The notes beneath the pieces were generated by a model. It saw nothing but the letters and a program-made list of their open reading frames with translations, searched no databases and was not told the origin of the DNA. 64,000 bases of DNA from Kitasatospora sp. NBC_00374 (GTDB lineage Bacteria; Actinomycetota; Actinomycetes; Streptomycetales; Streptomycetaceae). This document shows positions 7,355 through 15,290 of this stretch, one piece after another (position 1 is the first letter of the stretch; the number at the start of each line of letters is the position of its first letter). Made by a program: the position numbers and the translations under genes. The DNA lies in assembly GCF_041434935.1 (NCBI RefSeq), contig NZ_CP107964.1, positions 6,245,001-6,309,000 of the forward strand, read 5' to 3'.

Positions 7355-8453
7355 CCGGGACTCCCGCTTCGCCCTGCGCCTGAAGAGCCTGGACAAGGTT
7401 CCCCTGGAAGAGGCCTTCCGCCTCGGTGCGCTGCGTGACGGCGTCCAACTCACCACCACCGCGCTGCGTTTGCCGGTGCTGGGGCAGGTCATTCCGCGCA
7501 TCGAGATCGAGATCAGCGGGCCGGACTACCGCAAGAAGGTCACCGTCCGCGTCAACCAGAGCTCCCCCTTCATGTTCGACGCTGGCCAGCTCACTGCCAC
7601 CATCAACGGCAAGGCCCGCTCGGTAGCGTGCGCCCAGTTCGTCGACGACGATCGAGCGCCCACCGGTATGTACAACTTCGGGCTGCTGCGCGAGAACGGG
7701 CTGCGGAGCTTCGTCTTCGACTACCACACGTACTGCGCCTACTCCTGCGACTTCTGCTTCAAGGAGTCGGAGTGGGAGGTCCTCGCGGTCGAGCAGGTCC
7801 CGGCCGCGAGCTACAAGGCGAACTTCGAACAGTGCCTCGCCCATGTCCAGGAGCACGCCGAGGATTTCCGGACCAAATACGACATCGTGTGGCTGTGCAC
7901 CGGCAGCATCACCAACGAGCAGCTCGAGCTGGACCGCCACCGCCGTATTGCGCGGGCGCTCCGGGAGGCCGGCTACGAACAGGGGATCTACGTCTCCCAG
8001 GTCATTCCACCGACGCTGCGTCAGGATGCGGTGCGACGCCACGACTACCTCAAGGCGCTCCACGAAGCGGGTGTGAGCCGCTTCAACAGCGGCGTCGAGA
8101 TCGTCAACAACGCTTACCGGCAGAAGTACGTCCACGGCTACAAGGGCACGCTGACCTTTGAGGACTACGTCAGCGTCTTCTCCGACGCGGTAGAGATCTT
8201 CGGGCACCAGCAGGTCGGCAGCTGCCTGCTGGCCGGCATCGAGCCCGCCGAGGACACCCTGCGCGGACTCGAGACCATCGCGGCGCTCGGTGTCGTACCG
8301 TCTCCTACGGTGCTGACCCCCTTCGTCGTCAAGCAGCAGGACATCCCGTTCCACTATGACCTCGACGGCCTGATCGACACTCACCTGGGCTTCAACGACA
8401 TCATTAGGCGCTACGACCTCCCAGTGTTCTCCGGCGTCTTCAGCCTGGCCTGA
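7338..8453 (+). CDS. Radical SAM protein
   Basis: 371 residues. The [4Fe-4S]/SAM motif C133-x3-C137-x2-C140 lies in YCAYSCDFC. It is preceded by an unusual ~130-residue N-terminal domain. After it come a TIM-barrel region with CTGSITNEQ (GGE-like SAM-contact region) and VSRFNSGVEIVN (a later strand). There is no Cys-rich SPASM tail: after the cluster motif only two isolated Cys remain. That argues for small-molecule chemistry or a single-cluster enzyme and against a multi-cluster peptide maturase. The start ATG lies inside the end of the amidohydrolase gene. Together with the dioxygenase and AspRS-like neighbours this points to modification of an amino acid or aminoacyl species. No precursor peptide is evident nearby. 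Confidence 0.9.
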   Translation: MTARTDRDSRFALRLKSLDKVPLEEAFRLGALRDGVQLTTTALRLPVLGQVIPRIEIEISGPDYRKKVTVRVNQSSPFMFDAGQLTATINGKARSVACAQFVDDDRAPTGMYNFGLLRENGLRSFVFDYHTYCAYSCDFCFKESEWEVLAVEQVPAASYKANFEQCLAHVQEHAEDFRTKYDIVWLCTGSITNEQLELDRHRRIARALREAGYEQGIYVSQVIPPTLRQDAVRRHDYLKALHEAGVSRFNSGVEIVNNAYRQKYVHGYKGTLTFEDYVSVFSDAVEIFGHQQVGSCLLAGIEPAEDTLRGLETIAALGVVPSPTVLTPFVVKQQDIPFHYDLDGLIDTHLGFNDIIRRYDLPVFSGVFSLA

Positions 8454-8715
8454 GCCAGAGCCCCGCGGGGAGCGCCCGATCGCGGCGCCGGCCTGTCCTG
8501 ACCGTCGCCCTTCGGCGCCTGGCAGTTCTAGCTGGGTGCCCGGGGGCAGGCCGTCGCCGCGACCGACCACCGCTCAGCGCCGCAGTCACCGTATCGGGCG
8601 ATAACGGCGCGCCCTGATCCCAGACGTCCGCTACGCTGGGGCTCCCCCCGGGTGGCCGTCTACCACCCGCCGAAACCGCGCGACCAACGCGCCTGCAACC
8701 AGGGAGTTGCCTCTT

Positions 8716-10023
8716 ATGGCTCGTACATTGATCCGCGACCTCAGCTCGCATCTGGACGAGACCGTCACCGTCTACGGCTGGATCAACACTCTCCGCCTCC
8801 AGCGCCGGATGCAGTTCGTCCTGGTCCGTGACCACACCGGCCTGGTGCAGGTCACCCACCCGCGCGGTGGCGAGGAGGACTGGATTGAAGCAGCCTTCGA
8901 AGAGGTGACCCTCGAATCCGCCGTGAAGATCACCGGAAAGGTCGTCGCGAACCCGGTCGTCAAACTCGGCGGCCTGGAGGTCCTGCCCGAGAGCGTGGAG
9001 ATCGTCGCCCAGGCGGAGACCGGCCTTCCGATCGACGAGCACACCGGACTCGACCAGCGCCTCGACTGGCGGTTCCTTGACCTGCGTCGCCCCTCCCAGC
9101 ACCTGGTCTTCGACGTCCAGACCACCATCGAACAGGCGATGCGTCAGATCGCCGACGACGAGGGCTTCACAGAGCTGCACACCCCCAAGCTGATGGGGAC
9201 CGCTTCCGAATCCGGTGCCGAGGTCTTCAAGGTCGGCTACTTCGACCGCACCGCATACCTGGCGCAGTCACCGCAGTTCTACAAGCAGATGGCCATCGCA
9301 GGCGGAATCGACCGGGTCTTCGAGATCGGCCCCGTCTTCCGAGCCGAGCCATCGTTCACCTCCCGCCACGCCACCGAGTTCACCGGCGTCGACGTCGAGA
9401 TCGCCTGGATCGACAGCGTCGAGGACGTGATGGCCTTCGAGGAACATATGCTCCAGCGGGTCCTGGCTGACGTCTGTGCAGAGCACGGCGAGCAGATCGC
9501 CGAACTGTTCGGCGTTGACGTCACCGTCCCCACCCTGCCGTTCCCCCGAGTCACCATGGCCGAGGCTCTCACGAAGCTCCGCGCCACCGGGTGGGACCCG
9601 GCCGGGGAAGCGGTCGACCTCGACCCGGAGGGCGAGCGCACGCTGTCGGCACTCATCGCCGAGGAGTACTGCCACGAGTTCGTGTTCATCACCGACTTCC
9701 CGGCCGAGGTCCGTCCGTTCTACCACCATCGCCGCGCTGACAGCGCAGACACGACAGCCAGCTTTGACCTCCTCTGGAAGGGCGTGGAAATCACCACCGG
9801 CGCCCAGCGCGAGCACCGCCACGACGTGCTGAGCGCGCAGGCCCTGGAGAAGGGCATGGAGCTCGCGCCACTGGCTCAGTACCTTGACTGCTTCCGCTAC
9901 GGCACCCCGCCGCACGGCGGCTTCGGACTGGGCCTCAGCCGGGTGATCATGCTCCTGCTCGGCCTGCCTTCGATCCGTGAGGCGACGTTCCTCTTCCGTG
10001 GCCCCAACAGGCTGGAACCCTGA
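8716..10023 (+). CDS. aspS: Archaeal-type aspartyl-tRNA synthetase (class II, extra copy)
   Basis: 435 residues, start ATG with AGGGAG nine bases upstream. An N-terminal OB-fold anticodon-binding domain (~1-110) leads through RLDWRFLDLRRP into the class II catalytic core. Motif 2 is in FEIGPVFRAEPS and motif 3 in the final GLGLSRVIMLLLG. It lacks the bacterial GAD insertion, which is why it is ~150 residues shorter than the housekeeping bacterial enzyme; this is the archaeal/AspS2 architecture. In motif 3 the usual Glu before Arg is Ser. It is separated by 262 bp from the radical SAM gene, with a promoter-like stretch between. In antibiotic producers an extra synthetase is often a resistant copy; it could also charge tRNA for a biosynthetic step. 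Asp versus Asn specificity cannot be settled by eye. Confidence 0.88.
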   Translation: MARTLIRDLSSHLDETVTVYGWINTLRLQRRMQFVLVRDHTGLVQVTHPRGGEEDWIEAAFEEVTLESAVKITGKVVANPVVKLGGLEVLPESVEIVAQAETGLPIDEHTGLDQRLDWRFLDLRRPSQHLVFDVQTTIEQAMRQIADDEGFTELHTPKLMGTASESGAEVFKVGYFDRTAYLAQSPQFYKQMAIAGGIDRVFEIGPVFRAEPSFTSRHATEFTGVDVEIAWIDSVEDVMAFEEHMLQRVLADVCAEHGEQIAELFGVDVTVPTLPFPRVTMAEALTKLRATGWDPAGEAVDLDPEGERTLSALIAEEYCHEFVFITDFPAEVRPFYHHRRADSADTTASFDLLWKGVEITTGAQREHRHDVLSAQALEKGMELAPLAQYLDCFRYGTPPHGGFGLGLSRVIMLLLGLPSIREATFLFRGPNRLEP

Positions 10024-10661
10024 CGCCGTCTGCTGTTGAGGTCAGCTCAGAAGCCGCGTCGAGGTAGCGGCATCAGGCGGACGACCTGGAACGTCGCGTA
10101 GCGGCCGTGACGGCGGACCCAGTACCTGGGTGGATTTCAACGGCCGTGTTCGGCTCGGGCGACGTTGTCGCCCATACCTACGCCAGGCCGTCACCGCCGC
10201 CGGCTCCGGATGCTCAGCGGCCCTGGACGCTGAGCGCTATCTGCCAGCCCTGCGGACCTGGCCACGGGCGACCTCGAGGACCCAGCCGAGCTGCAGCCCG
10301 CCCAGTAGCAGCACCTCGCACGGCACCTGTCAGTTCACGGGGCCCGGACGGCCACCCGCCGCCGGGCCCTGCCCTCTCTCACGGAGCCCCCGGGGCCCGA
10401 TTGCAATCACCTCTAGATTGCAATCGGTCCGAATTGAGCCTCCGGCTGGTTTCATATGGCACCTGATAGGTGTTTCTGAGCGCATTTCCGTAGGTTCATA
10501 GAGAGGTCCCTCGGGAAGGTCGCCTGGCAGGTCAGCGCCCGCTACGCTGGGGACAGGCGAGGGACCACACGCGGCGAACCGCTGTACGCGGACTTCTTTT
10601 CCATCGCACGGACGCCGCGCTCCGTTCAGCGCCTGACGTGCAGAAAGTTGAATGGTCGCGC
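10024..10661. other. Intergenic region without a convincing gene
   Basis: About 640 bp between the synthetase and the tRNA relic. It is lower in GC around 10398-10480, with the double palindrome listed separately and a short frame of seven codons starting at 10455. No longer reading frame has coding character. It probably represents the end of an integrated segment, next to the attachment-site relic. Confidence 0.6.
10398..10426. promoter_or_regulatory. Double palindrome GATTGCAATC (operator-like)
   Basis: CGATTGCAATC (10398-10408) and its exact inverse GATTGCAATCG (10416-10426) are separated by 7 bp. Each copy is itself a 10-bp palindrome. Such AT-rich symmetry in ~70% GC DNA suggests a regulator-binding site, but no adjacent gene makes the target obvious. 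Confidence 0.45.
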
Positions 10662-10706
10662 GACTGGGGGTCAAGGGGTCGCAGGTTCAAATCCTGTCGT
10701 CCCGAC
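10662..10706 (+). other. 3' half of a tRNA-Pro(GGG) gene: attachment-site relic
   Basis: The segment begins inside the anticodon stem (GACTGGGGGTC, anticodon GGG), continues through a T arm GCAGG-TTCAAAT-CCTGT, and ends with the acceptor strand CGTCCCG and a trailing AC. The 5' half (acceptor, D arm, first half of the anticodon stem) is missing: upstream bases do not pair. That is what site-specific integration into a tRNA gene leaves at the far end of an element. It is followed 20 bp later by a strong terminator. Confidence 0.8.
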
Positions 10707-10725
10707 GTTAAAGTCGCAGGTCAAA

Positions 10726-10754
10726 GGGCCTGGAAGCCTAGAGCTTCCAGGCCC
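10726..10754 (+). terminator. Strong hairpin after the tRNA relic
   Basis: GGGCCTGGAAGC and its exact complement around a CTAGA loop. The flanking AAA and TTT extend the stem to 15 bp. It is typical of a transcription stop behind a tRNA gene and supports the view that this flank was once the true downstream side of the tRNA. Between here and 11059 I see no gene. Confidence 0.8.
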
Positions 10755-11059
10755 TTTCCTGTTGCCCGGGGACGCTCCGGGGACGCGGTGACCGCCGCCA
10801 GTACGTCTACGCAGGTCAACGCCGGTCTACGGTCGTCCACGCGGGTGGCCCGGACGCTGTGGGGTGGAGCCCAGGTACGTCGGTGTGCTCTGCCATCGAC
10901 GGCGCCCGGAAGCGGCTGGACGATCAACGCGCACACACCGGCTGACGCAACGTCGCTTCTACGATCCGCGCGGAAGGGCTGGCCGCCAGTGGCGGGCTGG
11001 TTCACACAGCGGTGCGGCGGGGGAGGAAGCCCGAGGGCGGGCGATGTGAGGGGGCGCCG

Positions 11060-11300
11060 ATGATGTTCGGGTATTCGGACGAGTGGTGGGTTCTGCTGTT
11101 CGTCCCGGTAGTGCTGTGGGTGCCGTTCGGGCCCTTCGTTATGGGTGCCCTGAGGGCGTGGTGCGCCCGTCGGACCGGCTGGCGGGCACGGCTGTGGTCG
11201 GTGCTGCTGCCGGCGTTGCCGGTGGGGGTGTTGGGGTCGACACGGTCCTGCCCACGGACACCTGGGACGAGCCGACCTGGCGGGACCACTTCCTCGGCTA
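11060..11300 (+). pseudogene. Small membrane protein, frameshifted and truncated by an IS
   Basis: From the ATG at 11060 (upstream GGGGG) the frame encodes a hydrophobic segment (WWVLLFVPVVLWVPFGPFV) and a basic stretch to about 11230. High third-position GC then jumps to the +1 frame, which reads VDTVLPTDTWDEPTWRDHF up to 11300, where the IS481 remnant starts. So the gene carries a frameshift near 11230 and has lost its 3' end to the IS. The unshifted frame ends at 11314. No family recognised; an integral membrane location is clear for the N-terminal part. Confidence 0.5.
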
Positions 11301-11301
11301 C

Positions 11302-11490
11302 CTACCTGTATTGACCCGCAGGGTTGTCGACACGGCTGATGGGTGGCTGGCCATCGAGTGCGGTGTGGCACCGGCGGTAGTTGTAGGTGTGGAGGAAGTC
11401 CGTCAGGGCTTCGGTGCGTTCGGCGTTGCTGGAGTACGGGCGCACGTACGCCCATTCGTCGAGCAGGGTGCGATTTAACTCCCGCAGCTG
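11302..11490 (-). pseudogene. IS481-family transposase, C-terminal fragment
   Basis: The minus frame reads LNRTLLDEWAYVRPYSS, then a region ending in CHTALDGQPPISRVDN and GQYR-stop. This is the conserved C-terminal end of IS481 integrase-like transposases, including the last acidic residue region. The missing N-terminal two thirds lie 1 kb away at 12490-13290, and the two broken ends correspond to adjacent residues (KVER and LNRT) of one protein. The stretch between carries an unrelated gene. Confidence 0.8.
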
Positions 11491-11543
11491 ACGGCCTGAA
11501 AAATAGGGTGCGGTCGGCTGAGCTGGGGTGACAGGTAGGCGAT

Positions 11544-12305
11544 GTGACAGAGAGTCTTGAGTATTCCGCCCTGCTGCAACTGATCGACGAGCGGTCGGCC
11601 GCGTTCCGGAGTGCGGTTGCCGCCGCGCCCAGCCTTGACGCGCCGGTGCCGTCCTGCCCCGAGTGGACGTTGTTCGATCTGGTGCAGCACCTGGGTACGG
11701 GCCAGCGCTGGTGGGCCGCGATCGTCGCCGCGGGCCCGGCCGAGGCTCCGTCGGCCAAGGATGCCGCGGAGGTGCCGCGCGAGCTCGAGGCGCTGCTGGC
11801 CTGGTACGCCGAGTCGAACGAGCTGCTGCTGAGTGCGCTGCGCGAGGCTGGCCCGGAGCGCGAGTGCTGGGCGTGGTGGAGCGCCGGCGTGTCGCCGGCG
11901 AATGCCTGGGGCGTTGCCCGGCGCAGGGTGCACGAGGTGCTGGTGCACACCTACGACGCCCAGCCCGCCGCAGGCGCCGTGCAGTCGATGCCGGCGGACG
12001 TCGCGATCGACGGCGTGGCCGAGTTTCTCGACACCTGCAACTCCACCCCGGCGGCCTGGCCGCACGAGGCCGCCACCATCCACTACCACGCCACCGAGGG
12101 CCGCTCCTGGCTCCTCGCGCTGGACGGCACCGGCGCCTGGCCCGCACCCCCCACGGACGACGCCGCGCCCGCCTCCGCTTCGGCCACGGGCACGGCCGAG
12201 CAGCTGCTCCTCTTCGTCTGGGGCCGCCTCACGCTGAGCGACCTGAAGATCGAGGGCGACCAGCAGGTGTTCGAGCAGCTGATCGCCTGGGAGCCCGAGG
12301 AGTAG
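11544..12305 (+). CDS. Mycothiol-dependent maleylpyruvate isomerase-family protein (DinB-like)
   Basis: 253 residues, GTG start. The N-terminal helical bundle has VPSCPEWTLFDLVQHLG and the metal-binding RRVHEVLVHTYDA, typical of the actinobacterial MDMPI N domain. A C-terminal domain with TAEQLLLFVWGR corresponds to the MDMPI C domain. Characterised members are mycothiol-dependent isomerases or thiol-transferases that act on electrophiles; the substrate here is unknown. The gene lies inside the broken IS481 transposase and converges on a glutamine-synthetase 3' scrap, so it arrived with that scrap by rearrangement. The frame is intact, with normal codon use. Confidence 0.82.
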   Translation: MTESLEYSALLQLIDERSAAFRSAVAAAPSLDAPVPSCPEWTLFDLVQHLGTGQRWWAAIVAAGPAEAPSAKDAAEVPRELEALLAWYAESNELLLSALREAGPERECWAWWSAGVSPANAWGVARRRVHEVLVHTYDAQPAAGAVQSMPADVAIDGVAEFLDTCNSTPAAWPHEAATIHYHATEGRSWLLALDGTGAWPAPPTDDAAPASASATGTAEQLLLFVWGRLTLSDLKIEGDQQVFEQLIAWEPEE

Positions 12306-12309
12306 CCAG

Positions 12310-12455
12310 TCAATACCGTCAGCGGACGGCCTCGATGACGTCCGCGTCGGTGAATGTCGCGAACAGCTCCGCCTCCGCGCGGCGGACGGCCAGTACGGCC
12401 TCGTACAGCTCGGGCCCGAGCGCCTCCTGCAGCACTGCCGACTCAGCCAGGAAGG
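12310..12455 (-). pseudogene. Glutamine-synthetase-like 3' fragment with a nonsense codon
   Basis: The minus strand encodes LQEALGPELYEAVLAVRR followed by AEAELFATFTDADVIEAVR. This matches the C-terminus of the intact gene at 37806-39155 at nearly every residue. The final WRY-stop of the intact copy is here TGA-R-Y-stop, because TGG has become TGA. Only the last ~46 codons remain. It is therefore a dead copy of the same gene family, abutting the MDMPI gene stop. Confidence 0.8.
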
Positions 12456-12489
12456 GGATATGGCTACGACCAGGGTTTCTGTTAGGTGC

Positions 12490-13290
12490 TCTTAGGCGCT
12501 CTACCTTGCCGTCCGTCGGCGGACGATAGGGGCGCGTGCGCTTATGGACGATGCCGGCGACGCTGAGAGTCTGGCCGAACAGGCGGGATCTGTAGCAGGA
12601 GCCCTTGTCGGTGAGGACACGCTCGACGGTGATGCCGTGCTCGGCGAAGAAGGTATTCGCACGCTGCCAGAAGGAGGCCGCGGTCTCTTCGCGTTCGTCG
12701 ATCAGAGCCTCGCTCTACGCGAGCCGGAAGTGATCGTCGACGGCTGTGTGGACGAAGCTGTAGCCGATCACGGGACAGCTGCCCCTGCGCGCGTCGGTTG
12801 TGGCCTGCCGATTGCCGGCGGCCTGCTGGCGGGGCATGATCCGATGTCCGCCGCCGTCGGGAATGTTGCCGAGCTTCTTGATGTCGACGTGGACCGGTTC
12901 CCCAGGACGTGATCGTTCGTAGCGTCGGATGACCTGACCGGTCGGCCGGTCCATCCAGCGCTGCCGGTTCAGGCCGTGGCGGGTCAGGACGCGGTGGACC
13001 GTCGAGCTGGGTATGCCCAGGATCGGGGCGATCCGTGCAGGGCCGAGCTTGCGGTCACGCCGTAGCTCGCAGATGCGATTCTCGACATCGGCAGGGGTTC
13101 GGTGCGGTGTCGTCAGGGCTCGACTGGAACGGTCATACAGCCCCGGATGGCCTTCTGCTCGCCAGCGCCGGACCCATTTGTGGGCTGTGGTGCGGGAGAT
13201 GCCCATTTCTTCGGCGCCGTGGGCGATGGGCCTGCCAGCGCGGACCCGTTCGACGAGGAGCCGTCTGCCGTGGATGGTCAGCCGGGCATG
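12490..13290 (-). pseudogene. IS481-family transposase, N-terminal part with an amber codon
   Basis: Starts around HARLTIHGRRLLVERVRAG, then the HTH with EEMGISRTTAHKWVRRWR. The DDE-domain segments are VHVDIKKLGNIPDGGGHR and, after an in-frame TAG at ~12715, SEALIDEREETAASFWQR and RVLTDKGSCYRS. Intact relatives have a Tyr where the TAG is (LAYSEAL), so it is a point mutation. The protein breaks off after GKVER. Its continuation is the fragment at 11302-11490. The element is inactive. Confidence 0.8.
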
Positions 13291-13451
13291 GGGTGGGGCA
13301 CGGGAAGCCTCTGGGATGGTGCGGAATGTGATGCGGAGCCTGGGTCTTGTGCCCGAGGCCGCCGATCTGGCGATCGACGTCCTCGGGCGACAGAGAACGA
13401 GCCTTTGTGGGCGGCGAGTCAGGCCGGGGCCGTCTGCGCGCCCCGCTGGAT

Positions 13452-14312
13452 CTATTCGGCCCAGGCACGCTCCAACTGGGTGCGGAAGGTAGCGGGCTCC
13501 CGCCCGATCAGCTCGGCCAACGTCGAGTCGACAGTGGTGAACTCGCCATCCCGCGCCGCGCCGAAGATGCTCAGCATCAGGTCGGCGATCGCGGCCGGGG
13601 CGCCGTGCGCCAGGACCTGCTCGCGGAAGGCGTCGTCGGGGACGACGGTGCGGGTGAAGGGCCGTCCGGTGGTCTGCGACGCGATCTCGGCGACGGTGTC
13701 GAAGTCGAGCGCCGCCGGGCCGGTGAGCGGCGGGGTGGGCCCGTCGAAGCGGCCCTCATCGAGGATGATCGCCGCGGTGGCCTCGGCGAGGTCGTCGTGG
13801 CCGGTCCAGGCGACAGGGCCGTCGGCGGGAAGGGCGATATCGCCGGTGTGGCGGGCGGACTCCAGGAACTGCAGGGCGCTGGCCGCGTAGAAGCCGTTGC
13901 GCAGCGCGGTCCAGGGCAGGCCAGTGGCGCGCAGCAGGTCCTCGGTCCTGGCGTGGTCCCGGCAGGCCTGGAAGCGGGAGTCGTGCGCAGCGCCCATCTG
14001 GCTGGTGTAGAGGATGCGGCCGACCTTGGCCTTCACGGCGGCGTCGATGGCGGCACGGTGGCCGCTGACGCACTCCTCGCCCGTGCGGTCGAGGGAGACG
14101 AGGAGCAGCTGCTCGGCCCCTTCGAAGGCGTGCATGAGCGAGTCGGGGTCGTCGAAACTGCCCTGCCGGACGCGGACGCCGCGGTCGGCGAGGTTCTGGG
14201 CCTTGCGGGGGTCGCGGACGCTGACGCCGACGCGGTCGGCGGGGACCCGCTCCAGGAGGCGCTCGACGGTGCGGCGGCCGAGCTTTCCGGTGGCTCCGGT
14301 AACGATGATCAT
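13452..14312 (-). CDS. NmrA-like NAD(P)-binding protein (SDR, quinone-reductase-like)
   Basis: 286 residues. The start ATG has GGGGGAG in front and gives the N-terminus MIIVTGATGKLGRRT, the Rossmann glycine motif of atypical SDRs (GxxGxxG). Downstream features are the RVRQGSFDDPDSL acidic turn and YTSQMGAAHDSRF. There is no YxxxK catalytic pair in the usual place, as in NmrA/QOR2 proteins that sense or reduce quinones with NADPH. It is divergent from a TetR gene across an 89-bp gap holding an inverted repeat, so it is probably that repressor's target. A redox-stress or electrophile role is inferred only from this pairing. Confidence 0.85.
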   Translation of the reverse strand: MIIVTGATGKLGRRTVERLLERVPADRVGVSVRDPRKAQNLADRGVRVRQGSFDDPDSLMHAFEGAEQLLLVSLDRTGEECVSGHRAAIDAAVKAKVGRILYTSQMGAAHDSRFQACRDHARTEDLLRATGLPWTALRNGFYAASALQFLESARHTGDIALPADGPVAWTGHDDLAEATAAIILDEGRFDGPTPPLTGPAALDFDTVAEIASQTTGRPFTRTVVPDDAFREQVLAHGAPAAIADLMLSIFGAARDGEFTTVDSTLAELIGREPATFRTQLERAWAE

Positions 14313-14330
14313 TGGGCTCCCCCAGCGATG

Positions 14331-14366
14331 TTTCCAGTGGAATCGCTCCAACAGTAACACTGGAAA
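14331..14366. promoter_or_regulatory. Inverted-repeat operator between the NmrA-like and TetR genes
   Basis: TTTCCAGTG (14331-14339) and its exact inverse CACTGGAAA (14358-14366) are separated by 18 bp. A further partial copy TTCCGATGGAAA follows at 14367-14378. The site lies between the two divergent starts, the expected place for TetR autoregulation. Confidence 0.65.
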
Positions 14367-14401
14367 TTCCGATGGAAACAGATCCTCGGTACCATCGGTT
14401 C

Positions 14402-15130
14402 ATGGCTACACGCGACTCAACCGACAACCCTCGACGCCGCATCGTCGAGGCAGCCGTCGAGCTGCTGGAGAACGGCGGCCCTGACGCGGTGAGCACCCGC
14501 GCGGTCGCCGCCGCGGCCGGCATGCAGCCGCCAGCGATCTACCGCCTCTTCGGCGACAAGGAGGGGCTCCTGGAAGCCGTCGCCGAGCATGGCTACGCGC
14601 AGTTCCTGGAGAGAAAGCGCGCACAGCTCGACCCCGCCCCGCAGGACCCGGTGGAGGACCTGCGCCGCGGCTGGGACACGGTGGTCGAGTTCGGGATCTC
14701 CCGCCCCGAGCTGTTCGCGGTGATGAACCGGGCCACCGGCCTGGGATCGGACGCAGCACACCGCTCGGGCCTGGAGATCCTCCACGGCCGGGTGCGCCGT
14801 CTGTCGGCCGGGGGATGGCTGCGGGTCGACGAGGAACTGGCCGCCCAGATCATCCAGGCCACCGGCCGAGGCGCAGTCACCACCTGGCACTCCACCCCCG
14901 CGGACCGCCGCAATCCGGCGCTGTTGACCGTCCTGCGTGAGTCCATGGTCGCGGCCGTCACCCGCGCCGAGCCGGCGATTCCCGCCGCGGAGTCCCCTCC
15001 CGTCGCGGCGGCCCGCGCGCTGCGCGCGGCCCTCCCCGACGACTCCGATGTCCTGAGCGACGCGGAGCAGCGCCTGCTGCGTGAGTGGCTCACGCGCCTG
15101 GCGGCGGACGATGGCGCTCCGCGTGCCTGA
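14402..15130 (+). CDS. TetR-family transcriptional regulator
   Basis: 242 residues. An N-terminal TetR HTH spans ~10-58 with IVEAAVELLENGGPDAVSTR and the recognition segment AAAAGMQPPAIYRLFGDKEG. The C-terminal helical ligand domain ends with an additional 40-residue helix-rich tail. Divergent from the NmrA-like gene, with the 36-bp operator between. The ligand is unknown; the pair fits an electrophile- or quinone-responsive switch. No second gene follows on this strand before the IS630 element. Confidence 0.9.
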   Translation: MATRDSTDNPRRRIVEAAVELLENGGPDAVSTRAVAAAAGMQPPAIYRLFGDKEGLLEAVAEHGYAQFLERKRAQLDPAPQDPVEDLRRGWDTVVEFGISRPELFAVMNRATGLGSDAAHRSGLEILHGRVRRLSAGGWLRVDEELAAQIIQATGRGAVTTWHSTPADRRNPALLTVLRESMVAAVTRAEPAIPAAESPPVAAARALRAALPDDSDVLSDAEQRLLREWLTRLAADDGAPRA

Positions 15131-15290
15131 TCGTGCGTCAAGCGCCGTCGTGCAGGTTGAACCTCACGAGGAGAGATCGTGCGATGAAGCAGCCTCCACG
15201 AGATGAGACAGTGGGCGACCACACGGCTCCGGCTGGCTTCCCCTGGCCATAACGCGCCGCCAACCTTGATCACATCTCCGCCGCCCACTG

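Noticed and set aside
7338..8453. RiPP maturase role for the radical SAM protein with a small precursor nearby
   Set aside because: No SPASM-type cysteine tail and no short ORF with a credible leader-core layout between 8454 and 8715.
10600..10710. A complete tRNA-Pro gene
   Set aside because: Only the anticodon-stem 3' side, T arm and acceptor 3' strand are present. The upstream bases cannot form the acceptor or D arm.
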